Below are positions 24,901 through 32,710 of a stretch of 64,000 nucleotides of DNA, piece by piece. This DNA comes from Micromonospora mirobrigensis (lineage in GTDB: Bacteria > Actinomycetota > Actinomycetes > Mycobacteriales > Micromonosporaceae). Both the position numbers and the translations under genes were made by a program. The stretch covers positions 62,001 to 126,000 of the forward strand of contig NZ_FMCX01000001.1 in NCBI RefSeq assembly GCF_900091555.1. Reading direction: 5' to 3'. Under the pieces are notes generated by a model, which searched no databases, had not been told where the DNA came from, and saw only the letters and a program-made list of their open reading frames with translations. Each line of letters begins with the position of its first letter. The first letter of the stretch is position 1.

Positions 24901-26739
24901 CTCCTCGGTGCAGGTGAGGGTGCCCTCGGTGAAGCAGCGCTCGGCGGTGACGAAGCGGACGCGGGCCGGCGCCTCCGCCGAGAAGAGGGTGTCCTTGCGC
25001 TGGCCGTAGTCGATCCGGGTCAGGTAGCCACCGCGGTCGTACTCCACCGGCGCCTTGAAGTTGAAGTCACGCGCGTAGTAGTTCTTCTCCTTGCCCCACC
25101 ACAGGCTCATGGCGTTGCCGTGGACGTCCTCGACGTAGTCGAGGCCCCAGCGCCAGGCCTGGGTGCAGACGGAGGCCTTCCAGGCGTCGGCGCCGCCGGA
25201 CTTGTAGCAGGTCTCGGCCGGGTCACCGTCGCTGAGGTGGTTGCCGTAGACCGGCACGGTGAGCACGGAGTTGGTCTCCGGGTCGTCGGCGGCGGTGCCG
25301 TTGTCCGACCAGCCCGGCAGGCGGTTGAGGCCGAAGTGGTACTTCGTGCCGTCCCGGGTGGTGATCACCCAGTACTCGCCGTCGGCGTCGCCGTTGCCCT
25401 TGCTGGTGTCCTTGCGGCGCTCCACCTTGGAGCCGTCACCGTTGGCGGTGAACCAGGCGCCCTTGGCCTCGTCCCAGACCAGCTCGGTGGTCATGCCGCC
25501 CAGCGACAGGGTGGCGTTCTGCGAACCCCAGCACAGGTCGGCGGTGCGGTGGTCCTTGTTGTTCGAGCCGGTCTTCTTGGAGTCCTGGCGGCAGTTGGCG
25601 TAGCTGCGGGTGATCTCACCGGCGTTGTAGTCCCAGCCGTCACCGATCCAGGAGGCCTGGTTGTTGGTGGCGGAGGTGCGCCCGTCGGCGGACTGCGAGG
25701 AGTAGCCCAGCGCCACCTTCGGCATCAGGCCGCCGGCGGTCTCCGGCACCTGCACCTGGTACGAGTAGGTGAACGCGCCGGAGGAGGCGCCGGCAGCCCA
25801 GGACCCCGAGGAGAGCAGCGGGGTGGCGGTGTAGTCGCCGGAGGCCGAGGCGCCGGTGTCCAGCACGCCGACGACGTTCGGCTCGGAGGCGGCGGCGAGC
25901 GACCGGGCGCCGGCCCCGGCGGAGAGCAGCGGGGCCACCGGCACGCTGGTGGTGATCACCCGGCGGGTGGTCGGCTCACCGGCGGCGGCGATGCGGAAGC
26001 CGGCGGTGGCGGCGGGGACCAGCTCGACGTCGCTGGAGAGCGTCTGCACCGGCGCGGTGGTCGTCGTGGTGGTGTCCGGGGCGCATTCGCCGGTGTCCGG
26101 GCTGTCGTAGACGCAGCTGGGCAGCAGCACGGCGCCGAACCGGTCGGCGGCCTGCGGGCCGTACAGGTCGACGAAGGGGGTGGAGTCGACGCTGAGCGCG
26201 ACCTGGGCGGCCGGGTCGGCGGTGGCCGGCGGCGTGATCTTCATGATCAGGCCGGAGACGCCGGCGTCCTGGGACGCGGTGGGGGCGGCCAGGTCGACGG
26301 TCCAGGTGCCGGCGAGCGTCGCTGGGTCGGCGCCGGCCGGCACGCCGAGCGCGACCGGCAGGTCGTCGACCGGCACGGTGTCGCCGGCGGCCACGCCGGT
26401 CAGGTCCACCACGCCGGAGTCCTGCTGCCACGGGGTGACGGCCGTCGGAGCGTACGGCTCCACCGGGACCTCGTCCGCCGTGGTCAGGTTCTTCTCGGCG
26501 GAGTCGTCCTCGCTGACGAGTTCGCTCTGCGGGATGTCGGGCAGGTCGAGGTTGGTCTCCTCGCGCGCCATGCCGGCGCCGGGGACCGCCCACGCCTGCG
26601 CGGGCAGCATCGTGGCGACCAGCGTCGTGGACAGGGCCAGCATGGTGGCCGTCCGGGCCCGACGCCACCGGGGTTGACCGGGGCCCGTCGGGGTCCGGCG
26701 GCCTTGCCACCGCCGAGACAGCAAACCGATAGCACGCAT
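18964..26739 (-). CDS. Secreted RHS/YD-repeat polymorphic toxin with ricin lectin, HINT and deaminase-like tip
   Basis: About 2591 residues. ATG 26739 (MRAIGLLSRRW) has GGGAG upstream and puts a signal peptide first (Arg-rich, then MLALSTTLVATMLPAQAWA). Order: SpvB-like domain (from about 323, FTYSYQVQVPETAGG...), long YD/RHS repeat region, a ricin-type beta-trefoil lectin inserted at about 1791-1918 (two C...QxW-like repeats, e.g. GTIAQKWNF), RHS core end DPSGL (about 2088), an Ala/Lys-rich coiled segment, a Gly/Ser linker, a HINT self-splicing-like module (Cys2317 NSFVPGT, ATDGHPFW, LLVHN-Cys2468) and a tip of 124 residues. The tip has FDSETHIFETLA and CPSCEGVIDQF, the Glu and CxxC zinc motifs of nucleotide-deaminase toxins (closest to the BURPS668_1122 type in my reading). 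Directly followed by its SUKH immunity gene. Likely a contact or secreted antibacterial toxin. Confidence 0.9.
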   Translation of the reverse strand: MRAIGLLSRRWQGRRTPTGPGQPRWRRARTATMLALSTTLVATMLPAQAWAVPGAGMAREETNLDLPDIPQSELVSEDDSAEKNLTTADEVPVEPYAPTAVTPWQQDSGVVDLTGVAAGDTVPVDDLPVALGVPAGADPATLAGTWTVDLAAPTASQDAGVSGLIMKITPPATADPAAQVALSVDSTPFVDLYGPQAADRFGAVLLPSCVYDSPDTGECAPDTTTTTTAPVQTLSSDVELVPAATAGFRIAAAGEPTTRRVITTSVPVAPLLSAGAGARSLAAASEPNVVGVLDTGASASGDYTATPLLSSGSWAAGASSGAFTYSYQVQVPETAGGLMPKVALGYSSQSADGRTSATNNQASWIGDGWDYNAGEITRSYANCRQDSKKTGSNNKDHRTADLCWGSQNATLSLGGMTTELVWDEAKGAWFTANGDGSKVERRKDTSKGNGDADGEYWVITTRDGTKYHFGLNRLPGWSDNGTAADDPETNSVLTVPVYGNHLSDGDPAETCYKSGGADAWKASVCTQAWRWGLDYVEDVHGNAMSLWWGKEKNYYARDFNFKAPVEYDRGGYLTRIDYGQRKDTLFSAEAPARVRFVTAERCFTEGTLTCTEENFTAKDPGKYRIWYDTPADLRCGPGSNTVKCWNAGPSFFTRKRLDMISTSAQRRTDTTARQVVDEYQLKQSFPVLRTGPNTALWLESVTRTGYGRNGTTDAKVTLNPVRFEPNAEDMPNRVKDDNRPGFSRLRIARVINEYGGETAITYKAPVGDCATGVGLPTKADTAELKSNTRLCYPSFWHPDPEAEQIDWFHKYVVDTVEELPALDGSRGTVTHYAYATPGWKLAEQEFTKKSTRTWSQFAGFAQTTVITGEDDPAIGSKRTKAVTRYFRGMGDTVPVNDIAGVEIAKDREPFAGRVAEELTYSEASDADTNWLTRSVTYPAAQLLASRTRDDGLSPLEAWRVTEPRTVSWTKSSGTGDDTRTVRAVETKTTFESTYGLPTYVESLGDTGKTGDESCTFNEYVHRTDKNIIGLTSQVRTSPTTCAAATFDNLTTLSSAGRVGYDSQPYGTALGATTRGLATETWSLKGDGSGFQTDGTTGFDAVGRVTSMTDPDNKTSTITYTPAIGQTFTVTEQNSLGHQQVQELEPGRGTAVKTTDANNRVSEGRYDPLGRLVEAWGAGRTPSATAVPDFKAEYATPVGKPPYVTTFSRGHDNRIQTSVTLYDGLGRERQSQEEATGGGRLITDTLYNSSGEVWQTNNAYFTQGGPVGTLFTPLADTAVPNATRYTYDGLGRVTQEMPVLRGVDQPSRATSYTYGADHSSVINPAGASSYRMYSDALGRTDRLDTFTKDDRSEFTTMRYRYDARGDMVQATHSVDPTHPWTWTYDQRGRLETATDPDSGTTRLTYDQRDRQLTTTNARGVTVWNGYDQLSRPVQQRLGGSTGAVLSEYTYDTAAGGKGLPATATRYTDGLAYTQTIGGYTTDYQPTSTTLTLPQSIADTWGLRTSYTYDYTYTDTGLTESVGLPSVGSLPSEKLLVRYTKDGLPLSVSGKDWYGAETVYSPYGQVLRSTLGAQPYRVWTMATYDDASGALTDQQVYREQTGDKSLVGANLVSHRSYWYDNAGNVTSIRERSLGIEERQCFRYDTLGQIKTAWTAKDQASCLADPAATTVTGGTDDAGYWQEYEYDLLGNRKKLVEKDLSGNTAKDATTTYDYGKADGSQPRTLTKVTKNYVTPAGAAVTAAAERLYELTGETKSVTSVQNGDQQTLSWTYDGQVERIVGQGGKGKTAYVGLGNKCIDLSAGMAVASQPIQLYSCNGTIAQKWNFAPAPNQANANLGTLSIADNWCVQPAANTAGSAFRIQKCDGSTGQRLERSSTGQLKHTDSGLCLAVKDASTASGTPLVLAACDSAAAAQQWEAQNETRHIYGPDGNRLLTVQGRQATLNLAESQVVVQKGGTLVNTQRTYAAPGGSVLRYSHGTSASALVAIASDHQGSPYAEIGLYGSMPVRIRKQDPFGNQRGADKLASNMQTNAGFLGANRDDASGYTPLGARLYDPVVGRFISADPVLDLTDPVQSNGYAYAHNNPVTLSDPSGLSVSLNASEMASALAGAGLSAAQVAQAQSTMGRSLTSVILETAWSMLKDFIGITDAINCFGGDMWSCGSLIIQAIPWAKLGKIPAVIKAVNRTIDAIQAFFRAKKAAEAILAAARAAEAAALTAKKLAIERAKKAAQAAAKKAAEKAKRTSDRVVNQTKKTGNPVHKQAQAKANPRGSSAASAGGKSGGGKSGAGKSGGSSGSSSRGKGGSSGGGNSGKADAGGGDCKTNSFVPGTKVLMADGSAKPIEDVKPGDQVVVTDPDTGRTKVETVAATIKGDGVKRLVKITIDTDGKRGSATAEVTATDGHPFWVPELGEWLDAKNLKSGQLLRTSAGTYVQITAIERWNAPRATVHNLTVANTHTYYVLAGATPLLVHNCNLKEIAADHRQNANGGVGVGRKKNIAVAEVQIEGAESSIMKATSGEHVNPGEVGMPSTRQFNPGSRPFDSETHIFETLAAKLSPGAKGRIDLYSELKVCPSCEGVIDQFKQKFPGIEIGITWG

Positions 26740-27190
26740 ACGCGTCGACTCCCACCCAGGCGCAAGAACGAAAGAGAAGGCGCGGAAAACCCGCGAAGAG
26801 GCATGCGCCAGGTGCGGCACGTGCGTGAGCACTGTGCGTCAGTACGCGCCTGCGCTCAAGGCCGGTAGAGGCTGTTGACCTGGGCAACAAGTGATGCCGG
26901 TCACAAATGGTTTAGGTCGACAAGACGGCGAAGATCAACAAGAGCCGCGATCCCACTCCAATCCCGGCATGTCGCTTATGGACGGTCCGCAAATCCAGAC
27001 AGAATCCCGGAATCTGAGCACCAGCCGTGTAACTCCTTAAAGGATGATCACAAATTCATAACGTTCACGGGGTAGCCGACCGGCCCGGTCGTCGTGCGAT
27101 CGTGTGCCCGCGTTCTGCCCCTCGGCCAGCCGACCGGGGCCGTCTGATGTGCCTTCCCATCCACCTGGCCCCCAACGGGAGTGGACCGCC
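26740..27190. promoter_or_regulatory. AT-rich divergent intergenic region of the toxin locus
   Basis: 451 bp with no gene, shared by the divergent RHS toxin and the DNRLRE/FG-GAP protein. Composition drops sharply: about 43% GC at 27001-27060 and 50% at 26881-26940 by my count, against about 70% in flanking genes. Promoters for both genes must lie here. I see a short TGTTG...CAACA dyad at about 26872-26888 but no convincing -35/-10 pair. Confidence 0.6.
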
Positions 27191-30100
27191 GTGACTGCGC
27201 CTCGCCTGTTCAGCCCCTTCGTGCGTACGCGCACCAGGCTGACCCTCACCCTGGGCCTATCGCTGGCCACCCTCGTCGCCGCCCCGCTGCCGCTCTGGCT
27301 CGGGACCGACGAGGCGACCGAAACCGCCGCCGCCGCGCCGGCGCCCGTCGGGCCGCGGAGCGAGGTGATCGCCATGGCCGACGCCCGCCGTACCGGCAAG
27401 GAAGTCCTCGTGGACACGGCGACCACCGCCACCTCCCGCACCTGGGCGCTCCCCGACGGAAAGCTGCGCTCCGAGTTCCACGCCGCCCCGCAGCGGGCCA
27501 GGGACGCCGCCGGGCAGTGGAAGGACATCGACAACAGCCTCGTCCGGGGCGGGAAGAGCGCCGGCGGCCTCGACGTACGCCCGGTCAACGTCCCCGCCCC
27601 GGTCCGCTTCTCCGGCGGCTCCGCCGCGACGCCGGGCAACGCCGGAACCGTGCTCGCCGAGGCGGACGTGGCCGGCCACACCATCGCGTACACCTGGCCC
27701 GGCGCCCTGCCGGAGCCGGTGCTCGACGGGCCGCGCGCCCTCTACCCGGAGGTCCGCTCCGGGGTGGACCTGCTGGTCGTCGCCCGCGAGGAGGGCGGCT
27801 TCGCGCAGCTGCTGATCGTCAAGAACCGCTCGGCCCAGACCCTCCAGGCGGTCCGCACCCTCAGCTACGGGCTGCGCTCCAGGACGCTGGTGTTCCGGCA
27901 CGACGACCTCACCGGCGGCGTCCGGGCCCTGGACCGGGCCGGCCGGGAGGTCAGCTCGATCCCCACCCCGTTCGCCTGGGACTCCGCCGGCCGGGACGTC
28001 GACGCCGAGCCCGGCACCGCGCCGCGCACCGCCGTCGGCTCCCCCGCCGAGGTGCTGAAGCTCTCCGGCCTCAGCGGTATCGAGCCCGGCGCCCACCAGG
28101 CGCCGCTGCCCACCCGCCTGGACCGGGACGGCACCGGTGACGTGCTGCTGCACCTGGACGCCGCCGCGACCGGGCTGCTCACCCGCGGCGACGTGACCTT
28201 CCCGCTCTTCCTGGACCCGACGCTGAACAGTGGCAACACGGGCTGGACGTTCGCCTACAAGCCCTACCCGAACAGCAACTACTGGAACGGCACCAGCTTC
28301 AACGGCGGCACCAGCGACGCCCGGGTCGGCTACGAGTCCGACACCGGTGGCACCTCCCGCGCCTTCTGGCGGATGGGCTACAGCAGCAGCCTCAGGGGCG
28401 CCACGATCAGCTCGGCCAGCTTCAAGATCCTCAACAACTACTCCTGGTCCTGCACGGCCCGGGAGATGCAGCTCTGGCTGACCGGCGCGATCTCCACCGG
28501 CACCACCTGGAACAAGCAGCCCGCCTGGACGACGTTGCAGCAGAAGCTCTCCTTCGCCCACGGCTACTCCAGCAGCTGCGCCGACGACTACGAGAGCTTC
28601 AACGTCCTGAACGCCGCCCAGCAGGCGGCCGACGGCGGCTGGTCCACCCTCACCCTCGGCATGCGCGCCAGCAGTGAGGGCGACAAGTACACCTGGCGCA
28701 AGTTCCAGGCCAGCACCGCGGCGCTGTCGGTCGTCTACAACCGGCCGCCCAACGAGCCCACCGGCGGCACCACCTCCCCCGGTGGCGCCTGCACCCCGGG
28801 CCCCGGCAACGGCGTCACCATCGCCAAGACCAACATCGTCCTGTCGGCCAGCGCCACCGACGCCGACGGCAACCTCAAGGGCCTGCGCTTCCGCTGGTGG
28901 CCGACCGGCGGCACGGTGCCGGCCGGCACGCTGGTGACCAGCCTGACCAGCGGCAAGGGCAGCCTGACGATCCCCACGACCAGCCTGGTCGACAAGACGA
29001 CCTACTCCTGGGACGTCCGCTCCGAGGACACCTCCGGCGCCACGTCGTCGTACTTCCCGCCGGGCACCGAGCCGTGCCGCTTCACCATCGACGCCTCCGC
29101 GCCGCCCGCGCCCGACGTCACCAGCGCGGTCTGGAAGGAGGCCACGCCGGACGGCGCGACCTGGGCCACGGTGAAGTTCGGCGGCACCGGTGCGATCTCC
29201 TTCACCGCCGCCGGCGCGGCCAAGTTCAGCTACGCCTTCGAGGGCATCGGCACCACGTACGTCAACGCCACCTCGGGAGCGGCCACCGTGCCCGACCTGA
29301 AGCCGCGGCACGCCGGCCCCACCACCCTGCACGTGTACGCCTACGACGCGGTCGGCAACCGCAGCGCCCGCACCGACTACTACTTCTACGTGCCGCCGCG
29401 CGACACCGCGGACGCCCCGGGTGACACCGGCGGCGACGGCATCGTCGACCTGCTCCTGATCGACTCCACCGGCAAGCTGCGCAACTACGCCGGCGACGTC
29501 GACGGCGAGCTGTACGCGTGGCAGACCGCCTCGTACGACGACAAGGGCACGCTGAACCCGCCTGGCCACTGGTTCGACCCCGCCACCGGCAAGGCGGCCC
29601 TGATCGCCAAGTTCGCCGACGCGTACCCGGGTGACGGCTCCACCGACCTGTTCGCCCGCACCCCTGACGGCGGCTTCTGGCTCTACCCGGGCGACGGGTA
29701 CGGCAGCTTCAACGTCGACAAGCGGCTGCGGGTCATCCTGCCGGCGAACGCCCCGGACCCGGCGACCTGGATCCAGCTCAAGGCGATCGGCGACATCACC
29801 GGCGACAAGCAACCCGACGTGATCCTGCGGGCCGGCACCGCGTTCTGGGTGCTCAGCGGCTACACCGGCGGCAGCTTCCAGGAGGCCACCCTGATGGAGG
29901 GCACCGCCTGGGCCCGCCGGGAGATCGTCAACGTGGCCGACGTCGACCTCGACGGCACGCCGGACATGCTCTGGCGCAACCTGGACGCCGGCACCTTCTA
30001 CATCCGGCACGGCAAGCCGGGGTCGGTGGCGGGCAGCGTCAGCCTCGACTCGCTCAAGTCGGCCGCCGCCTCCCGCAGCGGTGACATCTCCTACGGCACC

Positions 30101-30292
30101 GGCTGGACCGAGGCGAACGTCAACGCGGCCATCGGCATCCCCGACGTCAACGGTGACCGGGTGCCCGACATCTGGGCCCGGCTGGCGTCGGACGGGGCGA
30201 TGCGGATCTACCACCCGTCGACCACCAACACCAACGCGCCGGTGAAGGTCGTCCTGGGCGACAACTGGAACTCGGTCAAGTCGTTCGGCTGA
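27191..30292 (+). CDS. Large secreted DNRLRE and FG-GAP/VCBS repeat protein, divergent partner of the RHS toxin
   Basis: 1033 residues from GTG 27191 (GGGAG nine bases upstream). An Arg-containing signal sequence (RTRTRLTLTLGLSLATLVAAPLP...) leads to a domain with LDPTLNSGNTGWTFAYK... at about 346-515, which matches the DNRLRE beta-sandwich family. Then come fibronectin-like segments (around 525-735), and a C-terminal FG-GAP/VCBS-like propeller from about 746 with DTGGDGIVDLLLID, DITGDKQPDVILR, DVDLDGTPDMLWR and DVNGDRVPDIWAR, each a Ca-binding D-x-[DN]-G-D loop. No catalytic site seen. Actinomycete genomes often place such proteins beside RHS genes. In Tc toxins an FG-GAP propeller forms part of the shell-and-gate subunit, so a structural partner role is possible (inference). 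Confidence 0.8.
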   Translation: MTAPRLFSPFVRTRTRLTLTLGLSLATLVAAPLPLWLGTDEATETAAAAPAPVGPRSEVIAMADARRTGKEVLVDTATTATSRTWALPDGKLRSEFHAAPQRARDAAGQWKDIDNSLVRGGKSAGGLDVRPVNVPAPVRFSGGSAATPGNAGTVLAEADVAGHTIAYTWPGALPEPVLDGPRALYPEVRSGVDLLVVAREEGGFAQLLIVKNRSAQTLQAVRTLSYGLRSRTLVFRHDDLTGGVRALDRAGREVSSIPTPFAWDSAGRDVDAEPGTAPRTAVGSPAEVLKLSGLSGIEPGAHQAPLPTRLDRDGTGDVLLHLDAAATGLLTRGDVTFPLFLDPTLNSGNTGWTFAYKPYPNSNYWNGTSFNGGTSDARVGYESDTGGTSRAFWRMGYSSSLRGATISSASFKILNNYSWSCTAREMQLWLTGAISTGTTWNKQPAWTTLQQKLSFAHGYSSSCADDYESFNVLNAAQQAADGGWSTLTLGMRASSEGDKYTWRKFQASTAALSVVYNRPPNEPTGGTTSPGGACTPGPGNGVTIAKTNIVLSASATDADGNLKGLRFRWWPTGGTVPAGTLVTSLTSGKGSLTIPTTSLVDKTTYSWDVRSEDTSGATSSYFPPGTEPCRFTIDASAPPAPDVTSAVWKEATPDGATWATVKFGGTGAISFTAAGAAKFSYAFEGIGTTYVNATSGAATVPDLKPRHAGPTTLHVYAYDAVGNRSARTDYYFYVPPRDTADAPGDTGGDGIVDLLLIDSTGKLRNYAGDVDGELYAWQTASYDDKGTLNPPGHWFDPATGKAALIAKFADAYPGDGSTDLFARTPDGGFWLYPGDGYGSFNVDKRLRVILPANAPDPATWIQLKAIGDITGDKQPDVILRAGTAFWVLSGYTGGSFQEATLMEGTAWARREIVNVADVDLDGTPDMLWRNLDAGTFYIRHGKPGSVAGSVSLDSLKSAAASRSGDISYGTGWTEANVNAAIGIPDVNGDRVPDIWARLASDGAMRIYHPSTTNTNAPVKVVLGDNWNSVKSFG

Positions 30293-30308
30293 CCGCCCCG
30301 CGACACGG

Positions 30309-30344
30309 CGACGGGCCCGCACCTCCTCCGGTGCGGGCCCGTCG
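30309..30344 (+). terminator. Strong hairpin terminator after the FG-GAP gene
   Basis: 15-bp perfect stem CGACGGGCCCGCACC / GGTGCGGGCCCGTCG with a 6-nt loop, 17 bp after the stop codon. Confidence 0.85.
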
Positions 30345-30517
30345 TCGTCGCGCCCGGCGCCGGCCGCACGGCGGCCGACGGTCCGAAATGGATATCGGGC
30401 GGCGTTACGAGTTCGTGACAGTGGAATGGACGGTTCTCCCGCAGGATTGACGTGCCGCGATGGCTCGGGGCGATCGCGGATGTCGAACCAGTCCACCCCG
30501 ACGACAGAGGGAGCAGC

Positions 30518-32032
30518 ATGACCATCCACGGGGGAAGTGTCCAGACGGGACCGCCCAGGCGACGACCAACAGCGCGGCGCCGGTCGGCACGGGTTGCCGC
30601 ACTACTGCTCGCGCTGCTCGGCGCGACCGGGTCGGCCGTCGCGGTGGCGGGCCCGGCGCAGGCGGCCGACCCGCTCGTCTCCGCCGGACGGCCCGTCGCC
30701 GCGAGCAGCACGCTGAGCGGGTACGCGGCCAGCAACGTGACGGACGGCAACACCACCACCCGCTGGGCGAGCGTGTCCCTCGTCGACCCGCAGTGGATCC
30801 AGGTCGACCTGGGCCGGACCGTCCGGGTGGGTCGGGTACAGCTCGACTGGGAACGGGCGCACGCCACCACCTACCGGATCGAGACCAGCCTTGACGGGAC
30901 GGCCTGGACCTCGATCTGGTCGACGAGCACCGGGGACGGCGGGGTCGACGACATCACCGGGCTCTCCGCCAGCGCCCGGTACGTCCGGATGTACGGCACC
31001 GCCCGCGGATGCACCGGTTGCACCCAGAACTGGGGCTACTCGCTGTGGGAGTTCCAGGTGTACGGCGTCCCGCAACCCGTCCGGGGCGGCTTCTACAACC
31101 CGGGCAACGGCGACATCACCGCGGACACGGTCGGCCGGGGAATGAACCTGGGATCGCTCACCACGTACCGCAGCCTGTACGACCGTAACGTCTTTCCCGG
31201 CTGGAACGCGCAGTGGATCACCTCGTTGATGACGGATCACGGCGTCGAGCCCAACTTCGTCATCGAACTCAAGCAGTACGGCGGTCCACCGGGCAGCTCG
31301 ATCACCTGCGGCGGGCGGACCTACAGCATCCCGACGGGCAACATGACCGCCGGGTTCACCGGCTCCACCGTGAAGTACTACGGCTACGACCAGGTCACCT
31401 CGGGCGCCCTCGACGGCCTGCTGTGCAACGCCGTCAGCCAGCTCGACGCGCTTCCCGCGGGCCCGGTCAACATCCAGTTCACCTCGGAGCGGGACACCAC
31501 CCACCAGAACGGCATCACCCAGAACGGGGTCGGCTACACCTGGGCCCAGGCCGACGCGATGGCCGTCCCCGCCATGCAGTACCTGATCCGGTACTTCCGG
31601 CAGCACAGCACCCGGGTCCCCCGGGCCACCTTCACCGCCGGCATGGGCGGCTGGGACGAGGCGAGCTTCCTGCGCTCGTACGTCGGCGGGGTGGACGGGG
31701 TGGACTACCTCCAGTGGAACCCCTACAACCACGCGGCACCGTCGCGGACGCCGTACCAGGTGTTCAGCCGCACCTACGGCTGGCTGCCCAAGCTGCCCAC
31801 CGAGGCGGCCGACAAGCAGGTGATCATCGCCGAGTACGGCACCAACTACACGTTCACCTCGCCGACCCAGGCCGAGTGGATCCGGCAGGTGCCTGCCGCC
31901 GTGGCACAGCTGCCGCGGATCCGGATGACCAACTACTTCAACAGCGACGGTGACTGGGGCACGCTCAACCCCAGGTCGGCCGGCCTGGACGCGTTGACGT
32001 ACGCCTACAGCCAACCGCCCTACGTCCCATAG
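30518..32032 (+). CDS. Secreted glycoside hydrolase with N-terminal F5/8 type C (CBM32) domain, GH26-like
   Basis: 504 residues from ATG 30518 (GAGGGAG just upstream). Signal peptide RVAALLLALLGATGSAVAVAG...AQA. Residues about 50-190 form a discoidin/CBM32 domain (RPVAASSTLSGYAASNVTDG, TTRWAS, WIQVDLG). The catalytic part (about 200-504) looks like a GH26-type TIM barrel: NIQFTSERDTTHQ carries one candidate acid, and VIIAEYGTNYTF supplies a C-terminal Glu in the position of the GH26 nucleophile, followed by WIRQVPAAVAQLPRIR and YFNSDGDW. It would degrade mannan-like or other beta-linked polysaccharides outside the cell. GH assignment is by pattern only and could be a related clan A family. 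Monocistronic. Confidence 0.75.
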   Translation: MTIHGGSVQTGPPRRRPTARRRSARVAALLLALLGATGSAVAVAGPAQAADPLVSAGRPVAASSTLSGYAASNVTDGNTTTRWASVSLVDPQWIQVDLGRTVRVGRVQLDWERAHATTYRIETSLDGTAWTSIWSTSTGDGGVDDITGLSASARYVRMYGTARGCTGCTQNWGYSLWEFQVYGVPQPVRGGFYNPGNGDITADTVGRGMNLGSLTTYRSLYDRNVFPGWNAQWITSLMTDHGVEPNFVIELKQYGGPPGSSITCGGRTYSIPTGNMTAGFTGSTVKYYGYDQVTSGALDGLLCNAVSQLDALPAGPVNIQFTSERDTTHQNGITQNGVGYTWAQADAMAVPAMQYLIRYFRQHSTRVPRATFTAGMGGWDEASFLRSYVGGVDGVDYLQWNPYNHAAPSRTPYQVFSRTYGWLPKLPTEAADKQVIIAEYGTNYTFTSPTQAEWIRQVPAAVAQLPRIRMTNYFNSDGDWGTLNPRSAGLDALTYAYSQPPYVP

Positions 32033-32044
32033 CCCGACCGCGAC

Positions 32045-32090
32045 CGGCCCGTCCGCTCCCGCCGCCGATCGAGCGGGGCCGGACGGGCCG
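32045..32090 (+). terminator. Hairpin terminator between convergent hydrolase and GNAT genes
   Basis: 11-bp perfect stem CGGCCCGTCCG / CGGACGGGCCG with a 24-nt loop, 12 bp after the hydrolase stop and 17 bp after the end of the minus-strand GNAT gene. Confidence 0.65.
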
Positions 32091-32107
32091 TCCACGCGCT
32101 GAGCCGG

Positions 32108-32659
32108 TCAGACGGGCGGAGCCGCGCTCCGGACGAAGGTCTCCAGTTCCTCGCCGCCGTACCAGTCGGTGCGCCGGCCCAGGTGGGTCATGCCCAACCG
32201 GCGGGCCACCGCCATCGACGCGGAGTTGCGCGGCGACACCACCGCGAACACCTGCGGGGTGCCCAGGGCCAGCTCCCGCTCGATCGCCGGGCGGGCCGCC
32301 TCGGTGGCGTAGCCGTGCCCCCAGGCGTCCGGGTGCAGGTGCCAGCCCACCTCGATGTCGTCGGTCAGCACCTCCTCGTCCCGGCTGGGCAGCGGCTTGA
32401 GCAGCAGCGTGCCGACCACCCCGCCGCCGTCCCGCCGCTCGACCGCCCAGGTGCCGTACCGGTCGCCGTGGTCGGCGTGCCGGGCCCGCCACCGGGCCAG
32501 CAGGGCGGCGGCCTGCTCCGGGCCGGTCAGCGGCAGCCACGGCACGGTCAGGAACCGCGCCACCTCCGGGCGGGAGTAGATCTCGTGCAGCCGCGCCAGG
32601 TCCGGCGGGGAGTCGGTCCAGTTCCGGACGAGCAGTCGTTCGGTGGTGAGGACGGTCAT
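32108..32659 (-). CDS. GNAT family N-acetyltransferase (RimJ/RimL-like)
   Basis: 183 residues from ATG 32659. TERLLVRNW at the N-terminus, DIEVGWHLHPDAWGHGYATEAA as the acetyl-CoA loop, and NSASMAVARRLGMTHLG at the C-terminus are the standard RimJ/RimL-type acetyltransferase signature. Substrate unknown. It is divergent from the YihY gene 51 bp away, and convergent with the CBM32 hydrolase. Confidence 0.88.
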   Translation of the reverse strand: MTVLTTERLLVRNWTDSPPDLARLHEIYSRPEVARFLTVPWLPLTGPEQAAALLARWRARHADHGDRYGTWAVERRDGGGVVGTLLLKPLPSRDEEVLTDDIEVGWHLHPDAWGHGYATEAARPAIERELALGTPQVFAVVSPRNSASMAVARRLGMTHLGRRTDWYGGEELETFVRSAAPPV

Positions 32660-32710
32660 GTCGCGGGATCGTAATGCGTACCCGGCTCCCGGAGGGGGAA
32701 GGAGATCACG

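Noticed and set aside
21904..26868. A 1654-codon open frame on the plus strand opposite the RHS toxin
   Set aside because: It mirrors the toxin coding strand. Its product is Gly/Val/Arg-rich without domains, as expected from the GC-rich third-position bias of the real gene.
27257..30529. A 1090-codon minus-strand frame opposite the FG-GAP gene
   Set aside because: Val/Gly/Ala-rich shadow product; the plus strand has signal peptide, DNRLRE and Ca-binding repeats.
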